Of a DNA stretch of 64,000 nt, positions 33,864-41,617 are shown piece after piece. The position numbers and the translations under genes were made by a program. Numbering within the stretch: position 1 is the stretch's first letter; the number at the start of each line of letters is the position of its first letter. Where the stretch lies: assembly GCF_000341225.1 (NCBI RefSeq), contig NZ_ANAC01000013.1, forward strand, positions 1-64,000, written 5' to 3'. Under the pieces are notes generated by a model. It was not told the DNA's origin, searched no databases, and worked only from the letters and a program-made list of their open reading frames with translations. Origin of the DNA: Nocardiopsis alba DSM 43377 (GTDB lineage Bacteria > Actinomycetota > Actinomycetes > Streptosporangiales > Streptosporangiaceae).

Positions 33864-35026
33864 GCACGGTCCCCACCACCCTCGACGACACCGTCTCCGC
33901 GAGCGGGTCCACGCCCTCCGGTCCACTGACCGGTTTCACCGTGGCCGTGACCGCCGCCCGCAGAGCCGAGGAGATCGGCGCCCTGCTACGCCGCAAAGGG
34001 GCCCGGGTCGTGTCCGCCCCCGCTCTGAGCATCGTCCCGATCAGCGACGACCGACGCCTGGCCTCGGTCTCCGACGAACTCGCCCGTCGCCCCGCCGACA
34101 TCGTCGTGGCCACCACCGGCATCGGCTTTCGCGGTTGGATCGAGGCGTGCGAGACGTGGGGCGTCGCCGACCGGCTCCTGACCGGGATGCGCGGTTCACG
34201 TCTCCTGGCCCGAGGCCCCAAGGCCCGCGGTGCCCTCCGCGCGGCCGGTCTCACCGAAGAGTGGTCACCGAACTCGGAATCCTCCGCCGAGGTCCTGGAC
34301 CACCTGCTCGCCCAAGGTGTCCGAGGCCTGCGCGTGGCGGTCCAGCTGCACGGTGAACCGCTGCCGGACTTCACCGCCGCACTGCGCCTGGCCGGGGCCG
34401 AGGTGATCGAGGTCCCCGTCTACCGCTGGGTCGAGCCGGAGGACACGGCCGCCCTGGACCGTCTCATCGAGACCGTCGTCTCCGGGGGAGCGGAGGCCGT
34501 CACCTTCACCAGCGCCCCCGCCGCGGCCGGACTGCTCGCCCGGGCCCACGCCACCGGCCGCCGGGCCGACCTGGTCCACGCCCTGCGCGGCGACGTCCTG
34601 GCCATGTGCGTGGGGTCGGTCACCGCCCGCCCGCTCGTGGCGCACGATATCCCCACCGTCCGGCCCGAACGCGCGCGCGTCGGCGCCCAGATCCGCAGGC
34701 TCGCCGAGGAGTTGCCGGCCCGGTACCCCACTCTGGAGGTGGCCGGGCACCATCTCCAACCGCGAGGTCACGCCGTCCTGGTCGACGGCGTCGCCCGCAC
34801 GCTCTCTCCCACACTGATGCGCGTCATGAGAGCTCTGGCGCATCGCCCCGGGCAGGTCTTGGACCGGGCTCGGCTGCTCACCTGCCTGGGCGAGGACGCC
34901 GACGCCCACGCGGTGGAGGCCGCCATCGCCCGACTGCGCACCGCCCTGGGCGACCCCCGGATCATCCGGACCGTGGTCAAGCGCGGCTACCGGTTGGCCC
35001 TGGACGCTCCCGACCGCGACCTCTGA
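33860..35026 (+). CDS. nnaR: NnaR-type regulator: uroporphyrinogen-III synthase-like domain fused to an OmpR-type winged helix
   Basis: A 388-residue two-domain protein. Residues about 24-265 resemble HemD (GFTVAVTAARRAEEIGALLR, ATTGIGFRGW, AVTFTSAPAAAGLL). Residues about 290-385 form an OmpR/PhoB-type DNA-binding domain (LSPTLMRVMRALAHRPGQVL, AVEAAIARLRTALG, IRTVVKRGYRL). In Streptomyces the protein of this architecture, NnaR, activates nitrate and nitrite assimilation genes with GlnR. Its position at the end of the nirBD operon supports that role. Whether the HemD half still makes uroporphyrinogen III for siroheme or only senses a tetrapyrrole is open. Confidence 0.88.
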   Translation: MSTVPTTLDDTVSASGSTPSGPLTGFTVAVTAARRAEEIGALLRRKGARVVSAPALSIVPISDDRRLASVSDELARRPADIVVATTGIGFRGWIEACETWGVADRLLTGMRGSRLLARGPKARGALRAAGLTEEWSPNSESSAEVLDHLLAQGVRGLRVAVQLHGEPLPDFTAALRLAGAEVIEVPVYRWVEPEDTAALDRLIETVVSGGAEAVTFTSAPAAAGLLARAHATGRRADLVHALRGDVLAMCVGSVTARPLVAHDIPTVRPERARVGAQIRRLAEELPARYPTLEVAGHHLQPRGHAVLVDGVARTLSPTLMRVMRALAHRPGQVLDRARLLTCLGEDADAHAVEAAIARLRTALGDPRIIRTVVKRGYRLALDAPDRDL

Positions 35027-35034
35027 CCCCGACA

Positions 35035-35083
35035 CCGGGAAGGGCGGGGCGGGTGACGGCGCGCCCCGCCCCGCCCTTCCCGG
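35035..35083. terminator. 19-bp bidirectional terminator
   Basis: Perfect 19-base stem (35035-35053 with 35065-35083) and an 11-base loop between the convergent nnaR gene and island 2. Confidence 0.8.
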
Positions 35084-35087
35084 ACCC

Positions 35088-35348
35088 TCAGTCGTCCTCG
35101 GACTCCGGCTCCTCCGGCGCGAGGTAGTTGCAGATGAAACCGAGGACACCGAAGGTCGCCGCCGCGCCGACGCTCGGCACGAACAGCAGGTCGGAGGCGC
35201 CGGTCACCCAGTCCGGACGTTGGGTGAGGACTCCGGCCATCTGTCCCAGGACCAGGAGCGCTCCTAGTGCCAGGCAGCAGACGAGACCGACCTTGAACAG
35301 CGCGCGGACCACGCCGAAGGTCCGGGGCTTGAGAGCGAGCATGGTCAT
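35088..35348 (-). CDS. two-helix small partner of the DctM-like permease, island 2
   Basis: An 86-residue protein with two membrane helices (about 15-40 and 55-78) and an acidic tail (APEEPESEDD). It is the paralogue of the 88-residue protein of island 1, sharing VLGQ near the end of helix 1, then ASD-x-L-x-VP, TFGV and NYL/SYL. The start forms an ATGA overlap with the permease stop. That implies tight translational coupling and a fixed ratio of the two proteins. No DctQ or DctP gene is nearby. Confidence 0.75.
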   Translation of the reverse strand: MTMLALKPRTFGVVRALFKVGLVCCLALGALLVLGQMAGVLTQRPDWVTGASDLLFVPSVGAAATFGVLGFICNYLAPEEPESEDD

Positions 35349-36691
35349 ACCCCCAGGACCGGAAGGACGCCCCAACCGATCAGACAGCCGATCAGGAAGA
35401 TCGGGATCATGTAGTAGACGATGAGCGGCAGGAAGGTGCTCTCCGGCCGTGCCCCGGTCAGACCCGCGGCGACGAAGATCGAGCCGGAGGCGGGAGGGGA
35501 GGCCCCTTCGGTGGAGGCGAACACCAGGATCGCGATGATCGCGAGGAGAGGGTCGACCCCCACGCCGACCAGCGCGAGGAAGGAGATCTGACCGACCGCC
35601 GTCAGGGTGGCCGTGGACGAGAGCGGACCGGCGACCAGGGTGATCACCAGGCCGACGACGACCACCATCACGGTGGAACCGACGGGCAGGGACTCCAGGA
35701 TGACGTTGACGTCCTCCGCCAGGCCCAGGCGCCCCAGGATCTCGCTCGCGGCGATCGCGAAGAACAGCAGGGCGCCGATGGTCGCGAACTTCGGCAGGGC
35801 GCCGTCCAGAAGACGGGACCAGCCGCGCACCGTCCGCGGGAGACGGTCCCGACCGGCGATGAGCGAGAAGCCGATGATGAGGATGGGGATCCAGGTCAGC
35901 AGGGAGATGTCGCCGACCGCGTCGCCCAGTGGCGTGGCCTCGGTGAGGTAGGTGGCCAGGGGGCCCACGGTGACGGCGATGGGGATGAGGGCGCCGAGGA
36001 AGATCGTCAGCGCGCCGGCCCCCTGACGCAGCGACGTACGCATCGGCACCAGGTCGTGCTCGTCCACCCTGGGGACACCGTCACGGCGGACGAAGTACGT
36101 GACCAGACCGATGCGCAGCAGGATCTGGTACAGCCCGGCGATCAGGAGACCCAGATACACCTGGCCGGTGGTGACCATCCCTCCGGCGAAGCCGATCATG
36201 ATGACCATCGAAGCACTGGGTGGCAGAGCCGCGCCCATCCCGCCGTTACCGGCGAGCACGGTGGCCGCCCGCGTGGGGGTCCACCCGGTGCGCACCATCC
36301 AGGGGCCGGTGAAGGAACCGCTGGAGGCGGTGTTCGCGGAGTTGGACCCGGACAGGGCCCCGAAGACGGCGGAACCGGCCGTGTCGATGAACGCGGGGCC
36401 GCCCCGGAGGCGTCCGAAGGCGGAGTTGAGGATGGCCAGGATCTTCTGGATCAGCCCCGTCGTGTCGATGAGGTAGGCCATGAACACGAAGGCCAGGGCG
36501 GCGTAGAGCACGTCGTGGGTGAGGGCGTCGGCCAGCCCTCCCAAGAGGTACTCCGGGGCCCGTGTTCCGGCGAACAGGGCGGTGACCACGAGTCCGAGCA
36601 GCATGGCCTCGCCCATGTTCCGCTTGAACACGACGTTCCACACGATGATCACGGCGATGAACGCCGCGAGGGCTAGTAGCGCGATCGGCAT
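35345..36691 (-). CDS. DctM-like TRAP transporter large permease, island 2
   Basis: A 448-residue permease, paralogous to the one at 21482. Both begin with ALLALAAFIAVIIVW followed by VFKRNMGEAM. The substrate-region motif is GALSGSNSANTASSGSFTGP and then GNGGMGAALPPSASM. The second half has GPLSSTATLTAVGQ and STEGASPPASGSIFVAAG. About 11-12 helices are predicted. The ATG at 36691 follows the fused dehydrogenase/aldolase gene by 88 bases on the same strand. As in island 1, a binding protein is lacking, so substrate capture must be direct or use a distant DctP. Confidence 0.85.
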   Translation of the reverse strand: MPIALLALAAFIAVIIVWNVVFKRNMGEAMLLGLVVTALFAGTRAPEYLLGGLADALTHDVLYAALAFVFMAYLIDTTGLIQKILAILNSAFGRLRGGPAFIDTAGSAVFGALSGSNSANTASSGSFTGPWMVRTGWTPTRAATVLAGNGGMGAALPPSASMVIMIGFAGGMVTTGQVYLGLLIAGLYQILLRIGLVTYFVRRDGVPRVDEHDLVPMRTSLRQGAGALTIFLGALIPIAVTVGPLATYLTEATPLGDAVGDISLLTWIPILIIGFSLIAGRDRLPRTVRGWSRLLDGALPKFATIGALLFFAIAASEILGRLGLAEDVNVILESLPVGSTVMVVVVGLVITLVAGPLSSTATLTAVGQISFLALVGVGVDPLLAIIAILVFASTEGASPPASGSIFVAAGLTGARPESTFLPLIVYYMIPIFLIGCLIGWGVLPVLGV

Positions 36692-36779
36692 GGGTCGACT
36701 TTCGGTGGAGGGGAACTCTGGTGCCCGTGGACGGGCGATGTGTCGCTTCGGGGGAGCGACCGGGTGGGGGAGGGGATCG

Positions 36780-38135
36780 TCACGCGCGTTCCCTCCGAAT
36801 CGCCTCGCGGCGCTCGGCCTCGTCGGCCAGGACGAGCCGGGCGGCGACAAGGGTCCGCTCGGCCTCCAGGCGGGGCACGACGAACACGCCGTCCCCGTCG
36901 GCCACCACGATGTCCCCCGGGGAACAGACCGCGCCGCCCACCGCGATGGTGTGACCGATGTGGCCCGGCCCGTCCTTGTAGGGCCCCGCGGGAGAGATCG
37001 CGGCGGACCAGACGGGGAAGCCGAGTTCGCGCAGTTCGTCGGCGTCGCGGACCGCTCCGTCGATCACCATCCCGCGCACCCCCTTGTTGATGGCGCGTTC
37101 GGCGATGAGCTCTCCCAACAGCGCCCGGGAGTCGTCGCCCCCTCCGTCCACGACCAGGACGTCGCCGGGGCGGGCGACGGTCAGCGCCTCGTGCAACGCG
37201 CGATTGTCACCGGGCCGTGTCCGCACCGTCAGGGCGCGCCCCGACAGCCGGGCCCCGGCCCAGACGGGCCTGATCCTGGAGGACAGGAAACCGAGCCGGT
37301 CCCGCGCGTCCCCGATGGCGGCGGTGGGGATCGTCGCGTAGGCGTCGATCAGCCGTTCGTCGGGGTGGTCGGTCACACGCGCCAGGTACCGGTGACGGTC
37401 GGCCGCGCCCGTGCTCACCGGGGCCTCCACACGGAGTTCGTCCAGCAGGGCGATGCTGGCGTCCAGCTCCTGGGAGCGCCGCACGGCGTGCAGCCGTGTC
37501 CCGTTGTCCAACCGCTCGAGCGCGGCGGTCCCGTCCGTGAGGGCGGCGGCCACCTGCTCGCGCATCCATTCCTCCTCGCCCGCCGCGCGTCCGGCGTCCA
37601 AGGCCTCGGTGATCAGCGCCCCCAACCCCTTCATGAACACGCTGCGCAGCAGCTTGCGCCCCGACGCGGCGCCCACGGTCTCGCCGATCGGCTCGGCGTT
37701 CGCGCCCACGACCCGGAGCATCCGAGCGGCCTCTTCGGCCGCGGGGCCCGCGAGGAGGATGTCGACCTTCGACCCGAACTTGACGACCGAACCGATGAGG
37801 GCCCCGTCGACCACGCGGGCCGCACCATCGACAGTACGTGCCACATCCGTCTTGACCTGCGGTGAGGCCGCGTTGAGGTCGATGTAGACGGCGTCGGACC
37901 GCAACGCGGGCGCGGCTTCACGGGCGACGGAGACCGCGTGGGCGGCCGTGGCCAGGCTCAGGACCACGTCCGCCCCGGCCACCGCCTCCGCGGTCGAAGA
38001 GGCCCGATCGACGCCCTCGGGGGTCCGCACCGTGCTCGCGGGGTCGAAGCCGATGACCAGTTGACCGGCGGCGGCGTAGGCCTCCGCGAAGATCGCGCCG
38101 GCTTCGCCCAGTCCCAGAACGGCTACCTTCATCAT
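36780..38135 (-). CDS. fused DUF1932 dehydrogenase and RraA-family aldolase, island 2
   Basis: A 451-residue bifunctional protein. Residues 1-255 are an NAD(P)-binding dehydrogenase (VAVLGLGEAGAIFAEAY) with a DUF1932 domain (KLLRSVFMKGLGALI, EALDAGRAAGEEEWMREQV). Residues about 258-440 are an RraA/HMG-aldolase domain (PGDNRALHEAL, GDVLVVDGGG, MVIDGAVRDADEL, PAGPYKDGPG, SPGDIVVADGDGV). Both halves match the two separate enzymes of island 1. The fusion argues that the two activities act on one pathway intermediate. The first of two adjacent ATGs was taken. The gene leads the leftward operon and is divergent from an IclR gene. Confidence 0.88.
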   Translation of the reverse strand: MMKVAVLGLGEAGAIFAEAYAAAGQLVIGFDPASTVRTPEGVDRASSTAEAVAGADVVLSLATAAHAVSVAREAAPALRSDAVYIDLNAASPQVKTDVARTVDGAARVVDGALIGSVVKFGSKVDILLAGPAAEEAARMLRVVGANAEPIGETVGAASGRKLLRSVFMKGLGALITEALDAGRAAGEEEWMREQVAAALTDGTAALERLDNGTRLHAVRRSQELDASIALLDELRVEAPVSTGAADRHRYLARVTDHPDERLIDAYATIPTAAIGDARDRLGFLSSRIRPVWAGARLSGRALTVRTRPGDNRALHEALTVARPGDVLVVDGGGDDSRALLGELIAERAINKGVRGMVIDGAVRDADELRELGFPVWSAAISPAGPYKDGPGHIGHTIAVGGAVCSPGDIVVADGDGVFVVPRLEAERTLVAARLVLADEAERREAIRRERA

Positions 38136-38142
38136 GCACCAG

Positions 38143-38159
38143 CTATCATTGAGTGATAG
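38143..38159. promoter_or_regulatory. operator between the fused gene and the IclR gene
   Basis: Perfect interrupted palindrome CTATCA-ttgag-TGATAG with a further TTGATAG half-site at 38173-38179, in the AT-rich divergent promoter. It starts eight bases upstream of the fused-gene ATG and is a likely IclR binding site. Confidence 0.6.
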
Positions 38160-38344
38160 TTTATCTTGTGGATTGATAGGGAGTGTGACCTGTGGCTCTC
38201 TCGGCTGTCAACCTCCCGGAAACCCCTCCGCTACCTTGGAGGGAACGGAGGCGAGCCGGATCGCCGTATTCCACGGGCTTGGAGGTCATCGCCCGGGGCG
38301 AGGAAATCCTCAGAAGAAAACGAAGAAGGGGTGACGAGGCGAGC

Positions 38345-39097
38345 ATGGGCGCCGGAGGCGGAAACCAGGGACGCACGCTCGACCGTGCGCTGGACGTGCT
38401 CGAATGCCTGGAACGCGCGCGCGGTCCGCTGCGGCTGAGCGACATCGCCAGGGAGACCGACCTGCACCTGGCCACCACACAGCGGACGGTGAACCAGCTC
38501 GTGCGGCGTGGCTACGTCCAACAGGGGCGTCTGGGGTACTCACTCGGCCCGGTGGTGCTGGGGCTGGCGCACGGCTTCGTGGTCAACGACCGGATGAGCA
38601 CGATCGCCACGCCGGTGCTCACCGAGCTCTCCGCGACCACGCGGCTGACCTCCTCCGTGTTCGTCCGCTCGGGGGACGAACGCATCCTCGTCGCCCGTGT
38701 CAGCGGAGCCGACCCCCTCCGCTACCAGTTCCCGATCGGACGGCGCGTGCCGCTCGACGTCGGTGGTGGGAAGGTGCTGCTCGCCGCCTGGCCGGACGAG
38801 GAGATCGAGGACTACGTTCGCCGTTTCCCGGAGGTCGCGCTGGCCTCGGGTCGGGTTCAGGGGGAGCGGGCCCTGATGGAGGACATCCGTAGGGTGCGCG
38901 AGAACGGCTACCACCTCTCGGAGTCCGAGCGGGAACTGGGCGCGCTGAGCCTGAGCGTGCCGGTGTACGACGCCGACAAGGAACTCGCCGGGGCGCTCAA
39001 CCTGGTGACGACGACCGACGTCACCAGCGCGGAGGAGCTGCTCACCTGGTTGCCCGAGCTGTCACGGGGGGCCGGGGCCATCGGCGCTCGCATCTGA
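38345..39097 (+). CDS. IclR-family transcriptional regulator, island 2
   Basis: A 250-residue regulator paralogous to the one of island 1. The winged helix has RTLDRALDVLECLERARGPL and LSDIARETDLHLATTQRTV. The effector domain has SSVFVRSGDERILVARVSGA and FPIGRRVPLDVGGGKVLLAA. The ATG at 38345 gives normal IclR length. An in-frame GTG at 38192 would add 51 atypical residues running through the operator region. It is divergent from the fused dehydrogenase/aldolase and should regulate it. Confidence 0.9.
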   Translation: MGAGGGNQGRTLDRALDVLECLERARGPLRLSDIARETDLHLATTQRTVNQLVRRGYVQQGRLGYSLGPVVLGLAHGFVVNDRMSTIATPVLTELSATTRLTSSVFVRSGDERILVARVSGADPLRYQFPIGRRVPLDVGGGKVLLAAWPDEEIEDYVRRFPEVALASGRVQGERALMEDIRRVRENGYHLSESERELGALSLSVPVYDADKELAGALNLVTTTDVTSAEELLTWLPELSRGAGAIGARI

Positions 39098-39163
39098 GCC
39101 GGCCGCGCGGTCCGAGTCCTCCCGGCGGGGGAGCGGTGCGCCCGGCTCGGACCCCGGGAACGA

Positions 39164-39197
39164 CGAAGGCCGGGATCCGTGTGGATCCCGGCCTTCG
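39164..39197. terminator. terminator between the IclR gene and the tRNA cluster
   Basis: Perfect 15-base stem (39164-39178 with 39183-39197) and a four-base loop between the rightward IclR gene and leftward tRNAs, so it can serve both. Confidence 0.75.
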
Positions 39198-39207
39198 GCC
39201 TTACCTG

Positions 39208-39281
39208 TGGGCGATACAGGACTCGAACCTGTGACCCCTACCGTGTCGAGGTAGTGCTCTAGCCAACTGAGCTAATCGCCC
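39208..39281 (-). tRNA. tRNA-Val(GAC)
   Basis: A 74-base cloverleaf: acceptor GGGCGAT/ATCGCCC, D arm, anticodon stem CTACC/GGTAG with loop TCGACAC, and T loop TTCGAGT. The anticodon is GAC. Position 33 is C instead of the near-universal U. No CCA is encoded. Confidence 0.9.
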
Positions 39282-39301
39282 CTATGGAAATGTGGTGCGC
39301 A

Positions 39302-39376
39302 TGGAGCCGGAGACGGGAATCGAACCCGTGTGCAGGGATTTGCAGTCCCTTGCCTCAACCACTCGGCCACTCCGGC
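39302..39376 (-). tRNA. tRNA-Cys(GCA)
   Basis: A cloverleaf with acceptor GCCGGAG/CTCCGGC, anticodon stem AGGGA/TCCCT and loop CTGCAAA, giving anticodon GCA. Discriminator U is as expected for cysteine. CCA is encoded (complement of 39302-39304). Confidence 0.93.
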
Positions 39377-39421
39377 TGGAGGCACGGGGGGCCGAGCGGC
39401 ACCCATGCGTGCCTTTCTCCG

Positions 39422-39494
39422 AGCGGACGACGGGATTCGAACCCGCGACCCTCACCTTGGCAAGGTGATGCTCTACCAGCTGAGCCACGTCCGC
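39422..39494 (-). tRNA. tRNA-Gly(GCC), copy 1
   Basis: A 73-base cloverleaf with acceptor GCGGACG/CGTCCGC, anticodon stem TCACC/GGTGA and loop TTGCCAA, giving anticodon GCC. No CCA is encoded. The sequence is identical to the second copy 143 bp away. Confidence 0.94.
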
Positions 39495-39564
39495 GTGTGG
39501 TACGGGATCTCTCCCGTCCCTGGATCCTACCGTGTCGCCGAGGCGATCGTGTTCGGACCCTTCG

Positions 39565-39637
39565 AGCGGACGACGGGATTCGAACCCGCGACCCTCACCT
39601 TGGCAAGGTGATGCTCTACCAGCTGAGCCACGTCCGC
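39565..39637 (-). tRNA. tRNA-Gly(GCC), copy 2
   Basis: Identical over 73 bases to copy 1, with loop TTGCCAA and anticodon GCC. It is the first tRNA of the leftward cluster Gly-Gly-Cys-Val, which is probably one transcript. Confidence 0.94.
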
Positions 39638-39825
39638 GCGGCGAGTGTTCCGTGGCCTCCGGTTCTTCCCGGTGCCGCGTCCCTCGCTGCGTTAAGAACT
39701 CTAGCGGATCTTCGGGCAAGTGCGAAATCGACTTCCCCACGGGGTTCCGTGCCCTGCCGTGGCGGACCGTCGAGGTCCACCGCGGCGGCAGGGGCGGATC
39801 CCCGCGCGTGCGTACGGAACGAGGA

Positions 39826-40257
39826 TCAGTTCTCCGCCTGCGCGGGGGTGGAGGGCATGTCCGGCCGGGGTGGGGCGGACAGGTACTGACCGACGCGCTC
39901 GATCACCTTGTTCATCTCGTAGGCGATCAGGCCCACGTCGCTGTCGGCGTCCGACATCAGGGCCATGCAGGCACCCTCGCCGGCGGCGGCCACGAAGAGG
40001 AAGGCGCGGTCCATCTCGATGATGCTCTGGCGGATGTCGCCCGCGGAGAACTGCCGACTGGCCCCTCCCGCGAGGCTGTGCAGTCCGGAGGCGATGGCCG
40101 AGAGGTGTTCGGCGGCGGGGCGGTCCAGGCCACTGGAGGTCGCCATGAGGAGCCCGTCGGTGGACAGGACGATGGCGTGCTGAGTGCCCGATGCGCGAGT
40201 CAGGAGGTCGTCCAGCAGCCAGCTGAGTTCTCCGCGGGCGGTGCTCGGTTGGGTCAT
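39826..40257 (-). CDS. roadblock/LC7 domain protein (CvnB-like, orphan)
   Basis: A 143-residue protein consisting of one roadblock/LC7 domain. ELSWLLDDLLTRASGTQHAI, VLSTDGLLMATSSGLDR and ACMALMSDADSDVGLIAYEM are typical of conservon B proteins. Such proteins normally sit between a CvnA kinase and a DUF742 protein and bind a small GTPase. Here the gene stands alone, 35 kb from the window's kinase/DUF742/P450 cluster, which lacks a roadblock gene. The ATG at 40257 has AGAGAG just upstream; an in-frame start 26 codons earlier has an unrelated sequence. Confidence 0.88.
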   Translation of the reverse strand: MTQPSTARGELSWLLDDLLTRASGTQHAIVLSTDGLLMATSSGLDRPAAEHLSAIASGLHSLAGGASRQFSAGDIRQSIIEMDRAFLFVAAAGEGACMALMSDADSDVGLIAYEMNKVIERVGQYLSAPPRPDMPSTPAQAEN

Positions 40258-40648
40258 GTCTCTCTTTGCTCTGTCGGAGGCGGGGCCTTGTGTGTTCTGG
40301 AGCGCGTGCTCTGCGGGACGTTCCGGGGAGGTCACCGTCGTGGGGGTACGGCCACCGGTCCCGCATAAGCGTTGCCCAGATGATAGTCATTCGTAACTTA
40401 TCTGTCCGGCCATCGTTCGTGGGACGGGGCGGAACACCGGCGTGTTCCGGTGTCCGGACCAGCGAGAACGGGGTCGCGAAAGACGGTGCGGAGAGGCCTC
40501 GCGGCCGGTGCCGGTCACAGGTCTTGTCAGGGGGGACGGCGCCGGGTAGGGCCCGGTTCGGGGCATCTCCCGGCGGGCACCCGCTCCGAAGTGGCAGGAT
40601 TCGAGGATGACACCGGCCCGACCAGGGCTCTTGAGAGTGGGGGTTGCA
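40258..40648. other. 391-bp divergent region, no gene seen
   Basis: Between the roadblock gene and the aminotransferase gene. A locally AT-rich patch at about 40360-40405 is the likeliest promoter. No strong palindrome or credible coding frame was found. Confidence 0.5.
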
Positions 40649-41491
40649 ATGAGGGTGTGGATCGCCGGAGCCGGCCATGGGCGTGGCGCGGTGCTGGAGG
40701 AGAAGGACGCGCTGATTCCGGTGGTCGACCACGGCGTCACCGTCGGGGACGGTGTCTTCGAGACGGTCCGGGCGCGGAACGGGCGTCCGTTCGCGTTGAC
40801 CCGGCACCTGAAGCGGCTGGCGCGTTCCGCGACCGGCCTGGGCATGGACGAGCCGGACCTGGAACTGATCGCCGACGGCGTCGCCCGGGCCCTGGAGGCC
40901 AACGCTGAGGTGACCGACGCCCGTGTGCGCATCACCGTCACCGACGGGACCGGGCCGCTGGGTTCGGGCCGCGGGGAGGGGGAGCAGACCATGATCGTGG
41001 CGATGTCGCCCTTCCCCGGGATCGCCCCGCACACGACCGTGGCGCTGGCTCCGTGGCCGCGTAACGAGTTCGGGGCCCTGGCGGGGCTCAAGACCACCTC
41101 CTACGCCGACAACGTGCGCGCGCTGGCCTACGCGAGCGAGCGGGGCGCGAGCGAGGCGATCTTCCGCAACATCTCGGGGAACCTGTGCGAGGGCACCGGC
41201 AGCAACGTCTTCGTGGTGCTGGACGGCCGGCTGGTCACCCCGCCGCTGTCGGCGGGGCCGCTGGCCGGCATCACCCGCGAGCTGGTCCTGGAGTGGTTCG
41301 GCGGCGAGGAGGAGGACGTTCCCATGGAGCGTCTGCCCGAGATCACCGAGGCGTTCCTGACCTCCACCGGGCGCGACGTACAGCCGATCCTGGCCATCGA
41401 CGACCGGACGGTGTCGGCGGAGCCGGGGCCGATCACGCTCAAGGCGATGGCGGTGTTCGCCGAGCGTTCCGCGGACGACCAGGACCCGTGA
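40649..41491 (+). CDS. class IV aminotransferase / aminodeoxychorismate lyase-like protein
   Basis: A 280-residue PLP enzyme of fold type IV. HGVTVGDGVFETVRARNGRP (about 28-47) is typical of 4-amino-4-deoxychorismate lyases (PabC). The PLP lysine is in AGLKTTSYADNVRA, and ISGNLCEGTGSNVFVV holds the phosphate-binding region and a conserved Glu. FLTSTGRDVQPI near the end completes the active site. It could act in p-aminobenzoate (folate) synthesis or as a branched-chain or D-amino-acid transaminase; the first is slightly favoured. No pabA/pabB gene is nearby. Confidence 0.85.
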   Translation: MRVWIAGAGHGRGAVLEEKDALIPVVDHGVTVGDGVFETVRARNGRPFALTRHLKRLARSATGLGMDEPDLELIADGVARALEANAEVTDARVRITVTDGTGPLGSGRGEGEQTMIVAMSPFPGIAPHTTVALAPWPRNEFGALAGLKTTSYADNVRALAYASERGASEAIFRNISGNLCEGTGSNVFVVLDGRLVTPPLSAGPLAGITRELVLEWFGGEEEDVPMERLPEITEAFLTSTGRDVQPILAIDDRTVSAEPGPITLKAMAVFAERSADDQDP

Positions 41492-41514
41492 CCGGGGTCC
41501 TCGGGAACGGGAAC

Positions 41515-41552
41515 GAGTGAGGGGACGACGCCCAGGCGTCGTCCCCTCACTC
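41515..41552. terminator. bidirectional terminator between aminotransferase and ssgB-like genes
   Basis: Perfect 17-base stem (41515-41531 with 41536-41552) and a four-base loop between convergent genes. Confidence 0.8.
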
Positions 41553-41617
41553 TTCCGCCGATGTGTCGGTGCCCCGCTCGCGCCGCCCCACGGGGGTGCC
41601 GGGCTCCGTTCCACTCC

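Noticed and set aside
38192..38344. N-terminal extension of the second IclR protein
   Set aside because: The extra 51 residues are arginine/proline-rich and unlike IclR proteins, and the region overlaps promoter DNA; the ATG at 38345 gives normal length.
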